Origin: Oenanthe sinensis
Taxonomy: Eukaryota > Streptophyta > Magnoliopsida > Apiales > Apiaceae
Reading direction: 5' to 3'
Assembly (NCBI GenBank): GCA_028671895.1
Contig: JAPMAC010000207.1
Span: 9,238,001-9,302,000, forward strand
DNA length: 64,000 bases
The notes below the pieces were generated by a model, which saw only the letters and a list, made by a program, of their open reading frames with translations, was not told the origin of the DNA and ran no database searches. Below, in pieces: positions 11,869-24,662 of this stretch (within the stretch, counting starts at the first letter, position 1; every line of letters starts with the position of its first letter). A program made the position numbers and the translations under genes.

Positions 11869-14800
11869 TTAGTTCTTTTGAACAAGAAAACAATTAGTAA
11901 CAATTTGAGACTCATTCTTTACTCGTTCGAACTTGAAAATAACTTGTAACTTCATTATTGACTCGTTTGAACATGGAAACAACTTGTAAACTCTTCTAGG
12001 ACCATTCTTAGCTCTTTTGAACAAGAAAATAAATCGTAACAATTTGAGGCTCATTCTTGACTCGTTCGAACTTGGAAACAACTTGTAGCTTCATTGTTGA
12101 CTCGTTTGAACATAGAAACGACTTGAAAACTCTTGTAGGACCATTTTTAGCTCTTTTGGACAAGAAAACAATTAGTAACAATTTGAGACTCATTCTTTAC
12201 TCGTTCGAACTTGAAAATAAATTGTAACTTCATTATTGACTCATTTGAACATGGAAACAACATGTAAACTCTTGTAGGACCATTCTTAGCTCTTTTGAAC
12301 AAGAAAATAAATCGTAACAATTTGAGGCTCATTCTTGACTCGTTCGAACTTGGAAACAACTTGTAGCTTCATTGTTGACTCGTTTGAACTTGGAAACAAC
12401 TTGAAAACTCTTGTATGACCATTCTTAGTTCTTTTGAACAAGAAAACAATTAGTAACAATTTGAGACTCATTCTTTACTTGTTCGAACTTGAAAATAACT
12501 TGTAACTTCATTATTGACTCGTTTGAACATGGAAACAACTTGTAAACTCTTCTAGGACCATTCTTAGCTCTTTTGAACAAAAAAACAAATCGTAACAATT
12601 TGAGGCTCATTCTTTACTCGTTCGAACTTGAAAATAACTTGTAACTTCATTATTGACTCGTTTGAACATGGAAACGACTTGTAAACTCTTCTAGGACCAT
12701 TCTTAGCTCTTTTGAACAAGAAAATAAATCGTAACAATTTGAGGCTCATTCTTGACTCGTTCGAACTTGGAAACAACTTGTAGCTTCATTGTTGACTCGT
12801 TTGAACATAGAAACGACTTGAAAACTCTTGTAGGACCATTTTTAGCTCTTTTGGACAAGAAAACAATTAGTAACAATTTGAGACTCATTCTTTACTCGTT
12901 CGAACTTCAAAATAACTTGTAACTTCATTATTGACTCGTTTGAACATGGAAACAACATGTAAACACTTGTAGGACCATTCTTAGCTCTTTTGAACAAGAA
13001 AATAAATCGTAACAATTTGAGGCTCATTCTTGACTCGTTCGAACTTGGAAACAACTTGTAGCTTCATTGTTGACTCGTTTGAACTTGGAAACAACTTGAA
13101 AACTCTTGTATGACCATTCTTAGTTCTTTTGAACAAGAAAACAATTAGTAACAATTTGAGACTCATTCTTTACTTGTTCGAACTTGAAAATAACTTGTAA
13201 CTTCATTATTGACTCGTTTGAACATGGAAACAACTTGTAAACTCTTCTAGGACCATTCTTAGCTCTTTTGAACAAAAAAACAAATCGTAACAATTTGAGG
13301 CTCATTCTTTACTCGTTCGAACTTGAAAATAACTTGTAACTTCATTATTGACTCGTTTGAACATGGAAACGACTTGTAAACTCTTCTAGGACCATTCTTA
13401 GCTCTTTTGAACAAGAAAATAAATCGTAACAATTTGAGGCTCATTCTTGACTCGTTCGAACTTGGAAACAACTTGTAGCTTCATTGTTGACTCGTTTGAA
13501 CATGGAAACGACTTGAAAACTCTTGTAGGACCATTTTTAGCTCTTTTGAACAAGAAAACAATTAGTAACAATTTGAGACTCATTCTTTACTCGTTCGAAC
13601 TTCAAAATAACTTGTAACTTCATTATTGACTCGTTTGAACATGGAAACAACATGTAAACTCTTGTAGGACCATTCTTAGCTCTTTTGAACAAGAAAATAA
13701 ATCGTAACAATTTCAGGCTCATTCTTGACTCGTTCGAACTTGGAAACAACTTGTAGCTTCTTTGTTGATTCGTTTGAACTTGGAAACAACTTGAAAACTC
13801 TTGTATGACCATTCTTAGTTCTTTTGAACAAGAAAACAATTAGTAACAATTTGAGACACATTCTTTACTCGTTCGAACTTGAAAATAACTTGTAACTTCA
13901 TTATTGACTCGTTTGAACATGGAAACAACTTGTAAACTCTTCTAGGACCATTCTTAGCTCTTTTGAACAAGAAAACAAATCGTAACAATTTCAGGCTCAT
14001 TCTTGACTCGTTCGAACTTGGAAACAACTTGTAGCTTCTTTGTTGACTCGTTTGAACTTGGAAACAACTTGAAAACTGTTGTATGACCATTCTTAGTTCT
14101 TTTGAACAAGAAAACAATTAGTAACAATTTGAGACACATTCTTTACTTGTTCGAACTTGAAAATAACTTGTAACTTCATTATTGACTCGTTTGAACATGG
14201 AAACAACTTGTAAACTCTTCTAGGACCATTCTTAGCTCTTTTGAACAAAAAAACAAATCGTAACAATTTGAGGCTCATTCTTTACTCGTTCGAACTTGAA
14301 AATAACTTGTAACTTCATTATTGACTCGTTTGAACATGGAAACAACTTGTAAACTCTTCTAGGACCATTCTTAGCTCTTTTGAACAAAAAAACAAATCGT
14401 AACAATTTGAGGCTCATTCTTTACTCGTTCGAACTTGAAAATAACTTGTAACTTCATTATTGACTCGTTTGAACATGGAAACGACTTGTAAACTCTTCTA
14501 GGACCATTCTTAGCTCTTTTGAACAAGAAAATAAATCGTAACAATTTGAGGCTCATTCTTGACTCGTTCGAACTTGGAAACAACTTGTAGCTTCATTGTT
14601 GACTCGTTTGAACATGGAAACGACTTGAAAACTCTTGTAGGACCATTTTTAGCTCTTTTGAACAAGAAAACAATTAGTAACAATTTGAGACTCATTCTTT
14701 ACTCGTTCGAACTTCAAAATAACTTGTAACTTCATTATTGACTCGTTTGAACATGGAAACAACATGTAAACTCTTGTAGGACCATTCTTAGCTCTTTTGA

Positions 14801-16594
14801 ACAAGAAAATAAATCGTAACAATTTCAGGCTCATTCTTGACTCGTTCGAACTTGGAAACAACTTGTAGCTTCTTTGTTGACTCGTTTGAACTTGGAAACA
14901 ACTTGAAAACTCTTGTATGACCATTCTTAGTTCTTTTGAACAAGAAAACAATTAGTAACAATTTGAGACACATTCTTTACTCGTTCGAACTTGAAAATAA
15001 CTTGTAACTTCATTATTGACTCGTTTGAACATGGAAACAACTTGTAAACTCTTCTAGGACCATTCTTAGCTCTTTTGAACAAGAAAACAAATCGTAACAA
15101 TTTCAGGCTCATTCTTGACTCGTTCGAATTTGGAAACAACTTGTAGCTTCATTGTTGACTCGTTTGAACATGGAAACGACTTGAAAACTCTTGTAGGACC
15201 ATTTTTAGCTCTTTTGAACAAGAAAACAATTAGTAACAATTTGAGACTCATTCTTTACTCGTTCGAACTTGAAAATAACTTGTAACTTCATTATTGACTC
15301 GTTTGAACATGGAAACAACTTGTAAACTCTTGTAGGACCATTCTTAGCTCTTTTGAACAAGAAAATAAATCGTAACAATTTGAGGCTCATTCTTGACTCG
15401 TTCGAACTTGGAAACAACTTGTAGCTTCATTGTTGACTCGTTTGAACTTGGAAACAACTTGAAAACTCTTGTATGACCATTCTTAGTTCTTTTGAACAAG
15501 AAAACAATTAGTAACAATTTGAGACACATTCTTTACTTGTTCGAACTTGAAAATAACTTGTAACTTCATTATTGACTCGTTTGAACATGGAAACAACTTG
15601 TAAACTCTTCTAGGACCATTCTTAGCTCTTTTGAACAAAAAAACAAATCGTAACAATTTGAGGCTCATTCTTTACTCGTTCGAACTTGAAAATAACTTGT
15701 AACTTCATTATTGACTCGTTTGAACATGGAAACAACTTGTAAACTCTTCTAGGACCATTCTTAGCTCTTTTGAACAAAAAAACAAATCGTAACAATTTGA
15801 GGCTCATTCTTTACTCGTTCGAACTTGAAAATAACTTGTAACTTCATTATTGACTCGTTTGAACATGGAAACGACTTGTAAACTCTTCTAGGACCATTCT
15901 TAGCTCTTTTGAACAAGAAAATAAATCGTAACAATTTGAGGCTCATTCTTGACTCGTTCGAACTTGGAAACAACTTGTACCTTCATTGTTGACTCGTTTG
16001 AACATGGAAACGACTTGAAAACTCTTGTAGGACCATTTTTAGCTCTTTTGAACAAGAAAACAATTAGTAACAATTTGAGACTCATTCTTTACTCGTTCGA
16101 ACTTCAAAATAACTTGTAACTTCATTATTGACTCGTTTGAACATGGAAACAACATGTAAACTCTTGTAGGACCATTCTTAGCTCTTTTGAACAAGAAAAT
16201 AAATCGTAACAATTTCAGGCTCATTCTTGACTCGTTCGAACTTGGAAACAACTTGTAGCTTCATTGTTGACTCGTTTGAACTTGGAAACGACTTGAAAAC
16301 TCTTGTAGGACCATTTTTAGCTCTTTTGAACAAGAAAACAATTAGTAACAATTTGAGACTCATTCTTTACTCGTTCGAACTTGAAAATAACTTGTAACTT
16401 CATTATTGACTCGTTTGAACATGGAAACAACTTGTAAACTCTTGTAGGACCATTCTTAGCTCTTTTGAACAAGAAAATAAATCGTAACAATTTGAGGCTC
16501 ATTCTTGACTCGTTCGAACTTGGAAACAACTTGTAGCTTCATTGTTGACTCGTTTGAACTTGGAAACAACTTGAAAACTCTTGTATGACCATTC

Positions 16595-19500
16595 TTAGTT
16601 CTTTTGAACAAGAAAACAATTAGTAACAATTTGAGACTCATTCTTTACTCGTTCGAACTTGAAAATAACTTGTAACTTCATTATTGACTCGTTTGAACAT
16701 GGAAACAACTTGTAAACTCTTCTAGGACCATTCTTAGCTCTTTTGAACAAGAAAATAAATCGTAACAATTTGAGGCTCATTCTTGACTCGTTCGAACTTG
16801 GAAACAACTTGTAGCTTCATTGTTGACTCGTTTGAACATAGAAACGAGTTGAAAACTCTTGTAGGACCATTTTTAGCTCTTTTGGACAAGAAAACAATTA
16901 GTAACAATTTGAGACTCATTCTTTACTCGTTCGAACTTGAAAATAAATTGTAACTTCATTATTGACTCATTTGAACATGGAAACAACATGTAAACTCTTG
17001 TAGGACCATTCTTAGCTCTTTTGAACAAGAAAATAAATCGTAACAATTTGAGGCTCATTCTTGACTCGTTCGAACTTGGAAACAACTTGTAGCTTCATTG
17101 TTGACTCGTTTGAACTTGGAAACAACTTGAAAACTCTTGTATGACCATTCTTAGTTCTTTTGAACAAGAAAACAATTAGTAACAATTTGAGACTCATTCT
17201 TTACTTGTTCGAACTTGAAAATAACTTGTAACTTCATTATTGACTCGTTTGAACATGGAAACAACTTGTAAACTCTTCTAGGACCATTCTTAGCTCTTTT
17301 GAACAAAAAAACAAATCGTAACAATTTGAGGCTCATTCTTTACTCGTTCGAACTTGAAAATAACTTGTAACTTCATTATTGACTCGTTTGAACATGGAAA
17401 CGACTTGTAAACTCTTCTAGGACCATTCTTAGCTCTTTTGAACAAGAAAATAAATCGTAACAATTTGAGGCTCATTCTTGACTCGTTCGAACTTGGAAAC
17501 AACTTGTAGCTTCATTGTTGACTCGTTTGAACATAGAAACGACTTGAAAACTCTTGTAGGACCATTTTTAGCTCTTTTGGACAAGAAAACAATTAGTAAC
17601 AATTTGAGACTCATTCTTTACTCGTTCGAACTTGAAAATAACTTGTAACTTCATTATTGACTCATTTGAACATGGAAACAACATGTAAACTCTTGTAGGA
17701 CCATTCTTAGCTCTTTTGAACAAGAAAATAAATCGTAACAATTTGAGACTCATTCTTGACTCGTTCGAACTTGGAAACAACTTGTAGCTTCATTGTTGAC
17801 TCGTTTGAACTTGGAAACAACTTGAAAACTCTTGTATGACCATTCTTAGTTCTTTTGAACAAGAAAACAATTAGTAACAATTTGAGACTCATTCTTTACT
17901 CGTTCGAACTTTAAAATAACTTGTAACTTCATTATTGACTCGTTTGAACATGGAAACAACTTGTAAACTCTTCTAGGACCATTCTTAGCTCTTTTGAACA
18001 AGAAAATAAATCGTAACAATTTGAGGCTCATTCTTGACTCGTTCGAACTTGGAAACAACTTGTAGCTTCATTGTTGACTCGTTTGAACATGGAAACGACT
18101 TGAAAACTCTTGTAGGACCATTTTTAGCTCTTTTGAACAAGAAAACAATTAGTAACAATTTGAGACTCATTCTTTACTCGTTCGAACTTCAAAATAACTT
18201 GTAACTTCATTATTGACTCGTTTGAACATGGAAACAACATGTAAACTCTTGTAGGACCATTCTTAGCTCTTTTGAACAAGAAAATAAATCGTAACAATTT
18301 CAGGCTCATTCTTGACTCGTTCGAACTTGGAAACAACTTGTAGCTTCTTTGTTGACTCGTTTGAACTTGGAAACAACTTGAAAACTCTTGTATGACCATT
18401 CTTAGTTCTTTTGAACAAGAAAACAATTAGTAACAATTTGAGACACATTCTTTACTCGTTCGAACTTGAAAATAACTTGTAACTTCATTATTGACTCGTT
18501 TGAACATGGAAACAACTTGTAAACTCTTCTAGGACCATTCTTAGCTCTTTTGAACAAGAAAACAAATCGTAACAATTTCAGGCTCATTCTTGACTCGTTC
18601 GAACTTGGAAACAACTTGTAGCTTCTTTGTTGACTCGTTTGAACTTGGAAACAACTTGAAAACTCTTGTATGACCATTCTTAGTTCTTTTGAGCAAGAAA
18701 ACAAATCGTAACAATTTCAGGCTCATTCTTGACTCGTTCGAACTTGGAAACAACTTGTAGCTTCTTTGTTGACTCGTTTGAACTTGGAAACAACTTGAAA
18801 ACTCTTGTATGACCATTCTTAGTTCTTTTGAACAAGAAAACAATTAGTAACAATTTGAGACACATTCTTTACTCGTTCGAACTTGAAAATAACTTGTAAC
18901 TTCATTATTGACTCGTTTGAACATGGAAACAACTTGTAAACTCTTCTAGGACCATTCTTAGCTCTTTTGAACAAGAAAACAAATCGTAACAATTTCAGGC
19001 TCATTCTTGACTCGTTCGAACTTGGAAACAACTTGTAGCTTCTTTGTTGACTCGTTTGAACTTGGAAACAACTTGAAAACTCTTGTATGACCATTCTTAG
19101 TTCTTTTGAACAAGAAAACAATTAGTAACAATTTGAGACACATTCTTTACCCGTTCGAACTTGAAAATAACTTGTAACTTCATTATTGACTCGTTTGAAC
19201 ATGGAAACAACTTGTAAACTCTTCTAGGACCATTCTTAGCTCTTTTGAACAAGAAAACAAATCGTAACAATTTGAGGCTCATTCTTCACTCGTTCGAATT
19301 TGGAAACAACTTGTAGCTTCATTGTTGACTCGTTTGAACATGGAAACGACTTGAAAACTCTTGTAGGACCATTTTTAGCTCTTTTGAACAAGAAAACAAT
19401 TAGTAACAATTTGAGACTCATTCTTTACTCGTTCGAACTTGAAAATAACTTGTAACTTCATTATTGACTCGTTTGAACATGGAAACAACATGTAAACTCT

Positions 19501-22500
19501 TGTAGGACCATTCTTAGCTCTTTTGAACAAGAAAATAAATCGTAACAATTTCAGGCTCATTCTTGACTCGTTCGAACTTGGAAACAACTTGTAGCTTCAT
19601 TGTTGACTCGTTTGAACTTGGAAACAACTTGAAAACTCTTGTATGACCATTCTTAGTTCTTTTGAACAAGAAAACAATTAGTAACAATTTGAGACTCATT
19701 CTTTACTCGTTCGAACTTGAAAATAACTTGTAACTTCATTATTGACTCGTTTGAACATGGAAACAACTTGTAAACTCTTCTAGGACCATTCTTAGCTCTT
19801 TTGAACAAGAAAATAAATCGTAACAATTTGAGGCTCATTCTTGACTCGTTCGAACTTGGAAACAACTTGTAGCTTCATTGTTGACTCGTTTGAACATAGA
19901 AACGAGTTGAAAACTCTTGTAGGACCATTTTTAGCTCTTTTGGACAAGAAAACAATTAGTAACAATTTGAGACTCATTCTTTACTCGTTCGAACTTGAAA
20001 ATAAATTGTAACTTCATTATTGACTCATTTGAACATGGAAACAACATGTAAACTCTTGTAGGACCATTCTTAGCTCTTTTGAACAAGAAAATAAATCGTA
20101 ACAATTTGAGGCTCATTCTTGACTCGTTCGAACTTGGAAACAACTTGTAGCTTCATTGTTGACTCGTTTGAACTTGGAAACAACTTGAAAACTCTTGTAT
20201 GACCATTCTTAGTTCTTTTGAACAAGAAAACAATTAGTAACAATTTGAGACTCATTCTTTACTTGTTCGAACCTGAAAATAACTTGTAACTTCATTATTG
20301 ACTCGTTTGAACATGGAAACAACTTGTAAACTCTTCTAGGACCATTCTTAGCTCTTTTGAACAAAAAAACAAATCGTAACAATTTGAGGCTCATTCTTTA
20401 CTCGTTCGAACTTGAAAATAACTTGTAACTTCATTATTGACTCGTTTGAACATGGAAACGACTTGTAAACTCTTCTAGGACCATTCTTAGCTCTTTTGAA
20501 CAAGAAAATAAATCGTAACAATTTGAGGCTCATTCTTGACTCGTTCGAACTTGGAAACAACTTGTAGCTTCATTGTTGACTCGTTTGAACATAGAAACGA
20601 CTTGAAAACTCTTGTAGGACCATTTTTAGCTCTTTTGGACAAGAAAACAATTAGTAACAATTTGAGACTCATTCTTTACTCGTTCGAACTTGAAAATAAC
20701 TTGTAACTTCATTATTGACTCATTTGAACATGGAAACAACATGTAAACTCTTGTAGGACCATTCTTAGCTCTTTTGAACAAGAAAATAAATCGTAACAAT
20801 TTGAGACTCATTCTTGACTCGTTCGAACTTGGAAACAACTTGTAGCTTCATTGTTGACTCGTTTGAACTTGGAAACAACTTGAAAACTCTTGTATGACCA
20901 TTCTTAGTTCTTTTGAACAAGAAAACAATTAGTAACAATTTGAGACTCATTCTTTACTCGTTCGAACTTTAAAATAACTTGTAACTTCATTATTGACTCG
21001 TTTGAACATGGAAACAACTTGTAAACTCTTCTAGGACCATTCTTAGCTCTTTTGAACAAGAAAATAAATCGTAACAATTTGAGGCTCATTCTTGACTCGT
21101 TCGAACTTGGAAACAACTTGTAGCTTCATTGTTGACTCGTTTGAACATGGAAACGACTTGAAAACTCTTGTAGGACCATTTTTAGCTCTTTTGAACAAGA
21201 AAACAATTAGTAACAATTTGAGACTCATTCTTTACTCGTTCGAACTTCAAAATAACTTGTAACTTCATTATTGACTCGTTTGAACATGGAAACAACATGT
21301 AAACTCTTGTAGGACCATTCTTAGCTCTTTTGAACAAGAAAATAAATCGTAACAATTTCAGGCTCATTCTTGACTCGTTCGAACTTGGAAACAACTTGTA
21401 GCTTCTTTGTTGACTCGTTTGAACTTGGAAACAACTTGAAAACTCTTGTATGACCATTCTTAGTTCTTTTGAACAAGAAAACAATTAGTAACAATTTGAG
21501 ACACATTCTTTACTCGTTCGAACTTGAAAATAACTTGTAACTTCATTATTGACTCGTTTGAACATGGAAACAACTTGTAAACTCTTCTAGGACCATTCTT
21601 AGCTCTTTTGAACAAGAAAACAAATCGTAACAATTTCAGGCTCATTCTTGACTCGTTCGAACTTGGAAACAACTTGTAGCTTCTTTGTTGACACGTTTGA
21701 ACTTGGAAACAACTTGAAAACTCTTGTATGACCATTCTTAGTTCTTTTGAGCAAGAAAACAAATCGTAACAATTTCAGGCTCATTCTTGACTCGTTCGAA
21801 CTTGGAAACAACTTGTAGCTTCTTTGTTGACTCGTTTGAACTTGGAAACAACTTGAAAACTCTTGTATGACCATTCTTAGTTCTTTTGAACAAGAAAACA
21901 ATTAGTAACAATTTGAGACACATTCTTTACTCGTTCGAACTTGAAAATAACTTGTAACTTCATTATTGACTCGTTTGAACATGGAAACAACTTGTAAACT
22001 CTTCTAGGACCATTCTTAGCTCTTTTGAACAAGAAAACAAATCGTAACAATTTCAGGCTCATTCTTGACTCGTTCGAACTTGGAAACAACTTGTAGCTTC
22101 TTTGTTGACTCGTTTGAACTTGGAAACAACTTGAAAACTCTTGTATGACCATTCTTAGTTCTTTTGAACAAGAAAACAATTAGTAACAATTTGAGACACA
22201 TTCTTTACCCGTTCGAACTTGAAAATAACTTGTAACTTCATTATTGACTCGTTTGAACATGGAAACAACTTGTAAACTCTTCTAGGACCATTCTTAGCTC
22301 TTTTGAACAAGAAAACAAATCGTAACAATTTGAGGCTCATTCTTCACTCGTTCGAATTTGGAAACAACTTGTAGCTTCATTGTTGACTCGTTTGAACATG
22401 GAAACGACTTGAAAACTCTTGTAGGACCATTTTTAGCTCTTTTGAACAAGAAAACAATTAGTAACAATTTGAGACTCATTCTTTACTCGTTCGAACTTGA

Positions 22501-22710
22501 AAATAACTTGTAACTTCATTATTGACTCGTTTGAACATGGAAACAACATGTAAACTCTTGTAGGACCATTCTTAGCTCTTTTGAACAAGAAAATAAATCG
22601 TAACAATTTGAGGCTCATTCTTGACTCGTTCGAACTTGGAAACAACTTGTAGCTTCATTGTTGACTCGTTTGAACTTGGAAACAACTTGAAAACTCTTGT
22701 ATGACCATTC
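16595..22710. repeat. Tandem duplication of 22 satellite monomers (3,058 bp)
   Basis: About 16595-19652 is followed directly by a near-copy at 19653-22710. Every monomer variant is matched at an offset of 3,058 bp (22 x 139), including rare changes such as GAAACGAGTTG at about 16843 and 19903, TTTGAGCAAG at about 18690 and 21748, and TTTACCCGTTC at about 19147 and 22205. I noticed only a few differences (for example TTGACACG at about 21687 and AACCTG at about 20270, both only in the second copy). This is a very young duplication. Confidence 0.85.
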
Positions 22711-24486
22711 TTAGTTCTTTTGAACAAGAAAACAATTAGTAACAATTTGAGACTCATTCTTTACTCGTTCGAACTTGAAAATAACTTGTAACTTCATTAT
22801 TGACTCATTTGAACATGGAAACAACATGTAAACTCTTGTAGGACCATTCTTAGCTCTTTTGAACAAGAAAATAAATCGTAACAATTTGAGGCTCATTCTT
22901 GACTCGTTCGAACTTGGAAACAACTTGTAGCTTCATTGTTGACTCGTTTGAACTTGGAAACAACTTGAAAACTCTTGTATGACCATTCTTAGTTCTTTTG
23001 AACAAGAAAACAATTAGTAACAATTTGAGACTCATTCTTTACTTGTTCGAACTTGAAAATAACTTGTAACTTCATTATTGACTAGTTTGAACATGGAAAC
23101 AACTTGTAAACTCTTCTAGGACCATTCTTAGCTCTTTTGAACAAAAAAATAAATCGTAACAATTTGAGGCTCATTCTTGACTCGTTCGAACTTGGAAACA
23201 ACTTGTAGCTTCATTGTTGACTCGTTTGAACTTGGAAACAACTTGAAAACTCTTGTATGACCATTCTTAGTTCTTTTGAACAAGAAAACAATTAGTAACA
23301 ATTTGAGACACATTCTTTACTTGTTCGAACTTGAAAATAACTTGTAACTTCATTATTGACTCGTTTGAACATGGAAACAACTTGTAAACTCTTCTAGGAC
23401 CATTCTTAGCTCTTTTGAACAAAAAAACAAATCGTAACAATTTGAGGCTCATTCTTTACTCGTTCGAACTTGAAAATAACTTGTAACTTCATTATTGACT
23501 CGTTTGAACATGGAAACAACTTGTAAACTCTTCTAGGACCATTCTTAGCTCTTTTGAACAAAAAAACAAATCGTAACAATTTGAGGCTCATTCTTTACTC
23601 GTTCGAACTTGAAAATAACTTGTAACTTCATTATTGACTCGTTTGAACATGGAAACGACTTGTAAACTCTTCTAGGACCATTCTTAGCTCTTTTGAACAA
23701 GAAAATAAATCGTAACAATTTGAGGCTCATTCTTGACTCGTTCGAACTTGGAAACAACTTGTAGCTTCATTGTTGACTCGTTTGAACATGGAAACGACTT
23801 GAAAACTCTTGTAGGACCATTTTTAGCTCTTTTGAACAAGAAAACAATTAGTAACAATTTGAGACTCATTCTTTACTCGTTCGAACTTCAAAATAACTTG
23901 TAACTTCATTATTGACTCGTTTGAACATGGAAACAACATGTAAACTCTTGTAGGACCATTCTTAGCTCTTTTGAACAAGAAAATAAATCGTAACAATTTC
24001 AGGCTCATTCTTGACTCGTTCGAACTTGGAAACAACTTGTAGCTTCATTGTTGACTCGTTTGAACTTGGAAACGACTTGAAAACTCTTGTAGGACCATTT
24101 TTAGCTCTTTTGAACAAGAAAACAATTAGTAACAATTTGAGACTCATTCTTTACTCGTTCGAACTTGAAAATAACTTGTAACTTCATTATTGACTCGTTT
24201 GAACATGGAAACAACTTGTAAACTCTTGTAGGACCATTCTTAGCTCTTTTGAACAAGAAAATAAATCGTAACAATTTGAGGCTCATTCTTGACTCGTTCG
24301 AACTTGGAAACAACTTGTAGCTTCGTTGTTGACTCGTTTGAACTTGGAAAAAACTTGAAAACTCTTGTATGACCATTCTTAGTTCTTTTGAACAAGAAAA
24401 CAATTAGTAACAATTTGAGACTCATTCTTTACTCGTTCGAACTTGAAAATAACTTGTAACTTCATTATTGAGTCGTTTGAACATGG

Positions 24487-24497
24487 AAACAACTTGT
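24487..24497. repeat. Left target-site duplication of the LINE
   Basis: AAACAACTTGT is repeated at 30117-30127 after the poly(A) tail. The leading AAA may belong to the tail, so the true length is 8 to 11 bp. Removing the element with one copy restores the satellite phase exactly (24518 + 5,630 = 30148, the start of the next monomer frame). Confidence 0.9.
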
Positions 24498-24662
24498 TTT
24501 TACACCTCTCCCTTCTCTCTAGGTTAGGTTTTTCTTTTTCTCAGCCGTTTTTACAAAAACCCTAATTCCCTTATTCCAAATTTACCTTCACGAATCCATC
24601 TCTTCTCTTCTTACACCTATACACTAAATTTCTTATATCTATATTTCTTTTTCTGTCTTGCC
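24498..24662 (+). other. LINE 5' UTR
   Basis: 165 bp, pyrimidine-rich, running from the target-site duplication to the ORF1 start. It begins TTTTACACCTCTCCC and contains AACCCTAAT. Plant L1 elements are expected to carry an internal promoter here, but I see no specific element that I can name. Confidence 0.7.

Larger units (their letters stand above)
1..24497. repeat. Satellite array 1, 139-bp monomer
   Basis: About 176 head-to-tail monomers of 139 bp, entering from the left edge of the window and ending at the LINE. The same positions recur every 139 bp with very few length changes. Two variants tend to alternate: one reads AAGAAAACAATTAGTAAC followed by GAGACTCATTCTTTAC, the other AAGAAAATAAATCG followed by GAGGCTCATTCTTGAC. 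This gives a 278-bp dimer period, broken in places by hybrid monomers (for example around 4085-4440 and 14093-14510). Short open frames on the minus strand recur each monomer and are a by-product of the repeat. No gene, RNA gene or promoter was recognised in this stretch. The family is not one I can name. Confidence 0.97.

Noticed and set aside
54..24425. Series of 61-100 codon open frames on the minus strand of the satellite, also in arrays 2-4
   Set aside because: They recur with the 139-bp period and shift frame each monomer because 139 is not a multiple of 3. Small indels and monomer changes do not respect the frame, and there is no promoter or conserved start. They are a by-product of a stop-poor repeat.
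1..24497. CRISPR array
   Set aside because: Repeats are contiguous with no unique spacers, and the context is a plant genome with retrotransposons.
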